Origin: Guptibacillus hwajinpoensis
GTDB taxonomy: Bacteria > Bacillota > Bacilli > Bacillales > Guptibacillaceae
Length of the DNA: 64,000 nt
Reading direction: 5' to 3'
Assembly: GCF_001039475.1 (NCBI RefSeq)
Contig: NZ_LELK01000001.1
Span: 407,466-471,465 of the forward strand
The notes beneath the pieces were generated by a model. It was not told the DNA's origin. It ran no database searches and saw only the letters and a list, made by a program, of their open reading frames with translations. The stretch's first letter is position 1. Each line of letters opens with the position of its first letter. Positions 62,901 through 64,000 of this stretch are shown here, one piece after another. Position numbers and translations under genes: made by a program.

Positions 62901-64000
62901 CTGTTGGGCTTCCTGCTGGAATTTACACAATGGCTGTCGTCGCGGAAGGATATGAAACGAGTCTAATCGGAGAAATCGTTCCTTGGGGCTTTACAAAAAG
63001 CATCGATATTGAGTTAAAAGCAAATCCTGGTTCGATTAGTGGAATCGTCACACCTCCAGCAGAAAATTTAATCGTTCAACTCTACTCGTTGGATAACCAA
63101 TTAGTGAATGCAACTGCCGCTGATCCATCTGGTGCTTATCAATTCGAAAACTTGGCACCTGGAAACTATATTTTAAAAGCAGCAGCTCCGAATTATTCGG
63201 TTGCTTGCACAGGAGCAACCGTAAAGTCGAATAGCGTTGCAACGATCCCGATGACGATCAAACCGAATCCTGGTTCAATCAGTGGGAACATTGTGAATGA
63301 CCTTGGAGTTACCTTATCGAACGTTACGATTTCTCTTCTTGATGTTAATGAGACACCGATCGCATACGGAAATACGGACGTTGATGGGAACTACTTTATC
63401 AGTAATGTGCCTCCTGGTAGCTATGCACTTGTTGCCAAACTGATGATGCATACGACAACAACGGGTACAGTGGCGGTTGAAGCGGGCCAAGAAGTTCAAG
63501 ATATTGATTTTGTTATGGCGAGATTGTTAGGAACCATTTCTGGTGGGGTATCAGACTTTCAAACAGGCGAGGTTATTACTGGAGCTTCCGTTCTTCTTAG
63601 AAATAGTCTCGGTATTCTTATCAAATACACGACGAGTGACCAGTTCGGTAAGTTTCTGTATCGAAATGTTGGACCTGACTCTTATACAGTTACATGCTCA
63701 GCTCCGAATTATTCTACTGAAATTACAGGGGTCATTGTCCCTGCTGGAGAAACGGCTGGAGCGAATGTAAGGCTGAAAACAACGGTTGGTGACATTGAAG
63801 GTCAGGTTGTAGATGAAAACGGGGATCCAATCAGTGGAGATAACATCCAACTGAAGTTACTAGGGGCAAATAAAGAATTACTTCAAGCCTTTTTAGCGAA
63901 TCCAGACGGTTCTTTCGTCGTTCCGAGCTTGTCGGAAGGAACGTATTTCGTTACGGCAACACTCGAAGGGTATACCGCTAACCTTGTTTCTTCGATTATT
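59924..64000 (+). CDS. Giant repeat protein, carboxypeptidase-regulatory-like domains; 3' end outside the window
   Basis: The frame is open for 1359 codons to the last base. GTG at 59924 lies 5 nt after GGAGGTG. There is no signal peptide (N-terminus MPFPNNNQFTPILVGGK). Residues 1 to about 210 are a unique domain rich in Asn and aromatics; about 215-345 is DUF11-like (LEISKTILTGP, ITLTNIGKSQATI, LTWTVGDLEAGES). From residue 354, eleven full and one partial repeats of 80-88 residues follow, each with PG(S/T)(V/I)xGxV at the start and a central (D/N)xxGxYxxxxLxPGxYxxxxxAxxY. These are transthyretin-like beta-sandwich repeats. Place and composition suggest a spore- or cell-surface fibre, but this is inference. 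Confidence 0.85.
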   Translation, partial: MPFPNNNQFTPILVGGKVYADVVKDINPSWTDIVGDENFPSFYYAYDTINVYFRMRVRADPRNRAKTSFKRNAWGVLLNTKGVAGTYDWMLAINGLKNRVNLIQNVDKEFNSWNDKAEGTNGKGEPNFERQIINFDVARVVQADSSLGNSQNYFIDFLFPASTFFSYLDITPNEPIQMVAFTATNNNNYNKDSLRTSEDYEFKDALSDPTTVNTGNVKANLEISKTILTGPTDPMAGQHYEWTGRITLTNIGKSQATILNVVDVVALDVVSVFEATSVSQGSTAYNEGNKTLTWTVGDLEAGESATLDFIENGFFYTSGEQVLNAATGIGFDLFTGRELVPVRSAVTVNVQATGGVAGNVLNQVNGLPEENVTVRLLDGGTEIATTQTDVFGDYNFTGVTPDTYTVEFSKTDFTDVTRIVEVTSDKVTIVNLYIAPALGNLAGTITSGGSPIAGAKVAISNNIGQEILATTTNAAGEYTINNIQPGHYALTVTADGYQSQSIGKDVISNNTSVENFVLAPNPGTVEGTVTSDGAPIANATVDIIGSTGLVVASATTDAAGKCVINRLTPGSYRFRAKANSYQTFNVGFSVLAGQTADVDVELLPNPGSVEGRVKDQDDDSDLAGCNIKITNSFGLTIANAITDANGRFDVGSLAPGNYVCTFASDGHGAKNYGFYVRPDQSTVADCFLRRRTGVLEGTVESDGSPVSGAKIDVVSNNVVVAKTVANDDGTYKIRGLSPGRYTCIFTADGYSTTTLGALIRNNRTFELNAELKQIFGSVTGTVTTDSGDPLVGAVILVDNSDSDVLVSRRVTDSNGEYTVSELKPGSYSITASFPNYQSLLGGAIVTSGNVSELDFSLTADPSTIVGTIINEETGEQITGESIQMQLIDSNGVLLATTFSTNEGEFTFENVLDNTYTINANTDAYRSSYASVKTEPGQVVTTRVGLVPLPGFITGTLRDADTRVPIAGATINISNALGFQVDSLITSTDGEFLTVGLPAGIYTMAVVAEGYETSLIGEIVPWGFTKSIDIELKANPGSISGIVTPPAENLIVQLYSLDNQLVNATAADPSGAYQFENLAPGNYILKAAAPNYSVACTGATVKSNSVATIPMTIKPNPGSISGNIVNDLGVTLSNVTISLLDVNETPIAYGNTDVDGNYFISNVPPGSYALVAKLMMHTTTTGTVAVEAGQEVQDIDFVMARLLGTISGGVSDFQTGEVITGASVLLRNSLGILIKYTTSDQFGKFLYRNVGPDSYTVTCSAPNYSTEITGVIVPAGETAGANVRLKTTVGDIEGQVVDENGDPISGDNIQLKLLGANKELLQAFLANPDGSFVVPSLSEGTYFVTATLEGYTANLVSSII

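Noticed and set aside
60327-63770. Several 60-85 residue frames on both strands inside the giant gene
   Set aside because: They lie within a single frame that stays open from 59924 to the end and carries clear protein repeats.

Overview
The window is a chromosomal segment from a low-GC, endospore-forming member of the Bacillaceae. Three things support this: the gene order from the trp/aro supraoperon to recU-yppC matches Bacillus subtilis almost gene for gene; there are several sporulation genes (alpha/beta SASP, sspM, a YjcZ-type protein, a CotF-like coat protein, spo0M); and bacillithiol genes bshA and bshB1 are present. A halo- or alkaliphilic Bacillus-like genus is plausible but cannot be fixed from the sequence alone.

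Layout. 1-6053: end of the aromatic amino-acid supraoperon (trpF partial, trpB, trpA, hisC, tyrA, aroA). 6054-6534: terminator, promoter, a cre-bearing terminator hairpin and a small transposable element. 6535-16065: an orphan gene, a TPR protein, ypiB, a GNAT, ypiF, the qcrABC menaquinol:cytochrome c reductase, ypjA, ypjB, a YugP-like protease and a YitT protein. 16247-21786: compact operon mazG-dapB-mgsA-bshB1-bshA-cca-birA. 21787-24174: structured leader and panBCD. 24281-33882: dinG, a degenerate metallo-beta-lactamase-fold protein, ypmA, ypmB, aspB, asnS, dnaD, nth, ypoC. 33961-41261: ponA and recU (minus), yppC, sspM, a RacA-like protein, yppE, small unknowns and a SASP. 41469-48013: a DacF-like carboxypeptidase, then minus-strand genes (a thioredoxin-reductase-like flavoprotein, a nucleotidase, yjcZ-like, an AGCS symporter, coat proteins, kynU). 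48198-48871: seven tRNA genes. 48969-50276: repeat element, ZTP riboswitch and folD. 50415-64000: an accessory-looking stretch with an EVE-HNH nuclease candidate, a DUF3900-like protein, a formamidase, a MurE paralogue, a TRIC channel, a 38-residue membrane protein, an epimerase, a DadA-like oxidase, spo0M and the start of a giant repeat protein that runs off the end.

The most notable non-genic feature is two families of short non-autonomous transposon-like elements, MITE-1 and MITE-2 (names used only here). Both have ends starting with GG. Both show flanking 8-bp direct repeats, perfect for two MITE-2 copies (TTTATGTA and TTTACTTT) and one MITE-1 copy (TTTTCAAA). Most copies sit directly behind intrinsic terminators. 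The most interesting coding features are the giant protein with about twelve 85-residue beta-sandwich-like repeats and no signal peptide, the EVE-HNH protein, the MurE paralogue lacking the DNPR amino-acid-recognition motif, and a secreted metallo-beta-lactamase-fold protein with all four HxHxDH ligands replaced.

All assignments come from reading the sequence and recalled family knowledge; no database search was run.
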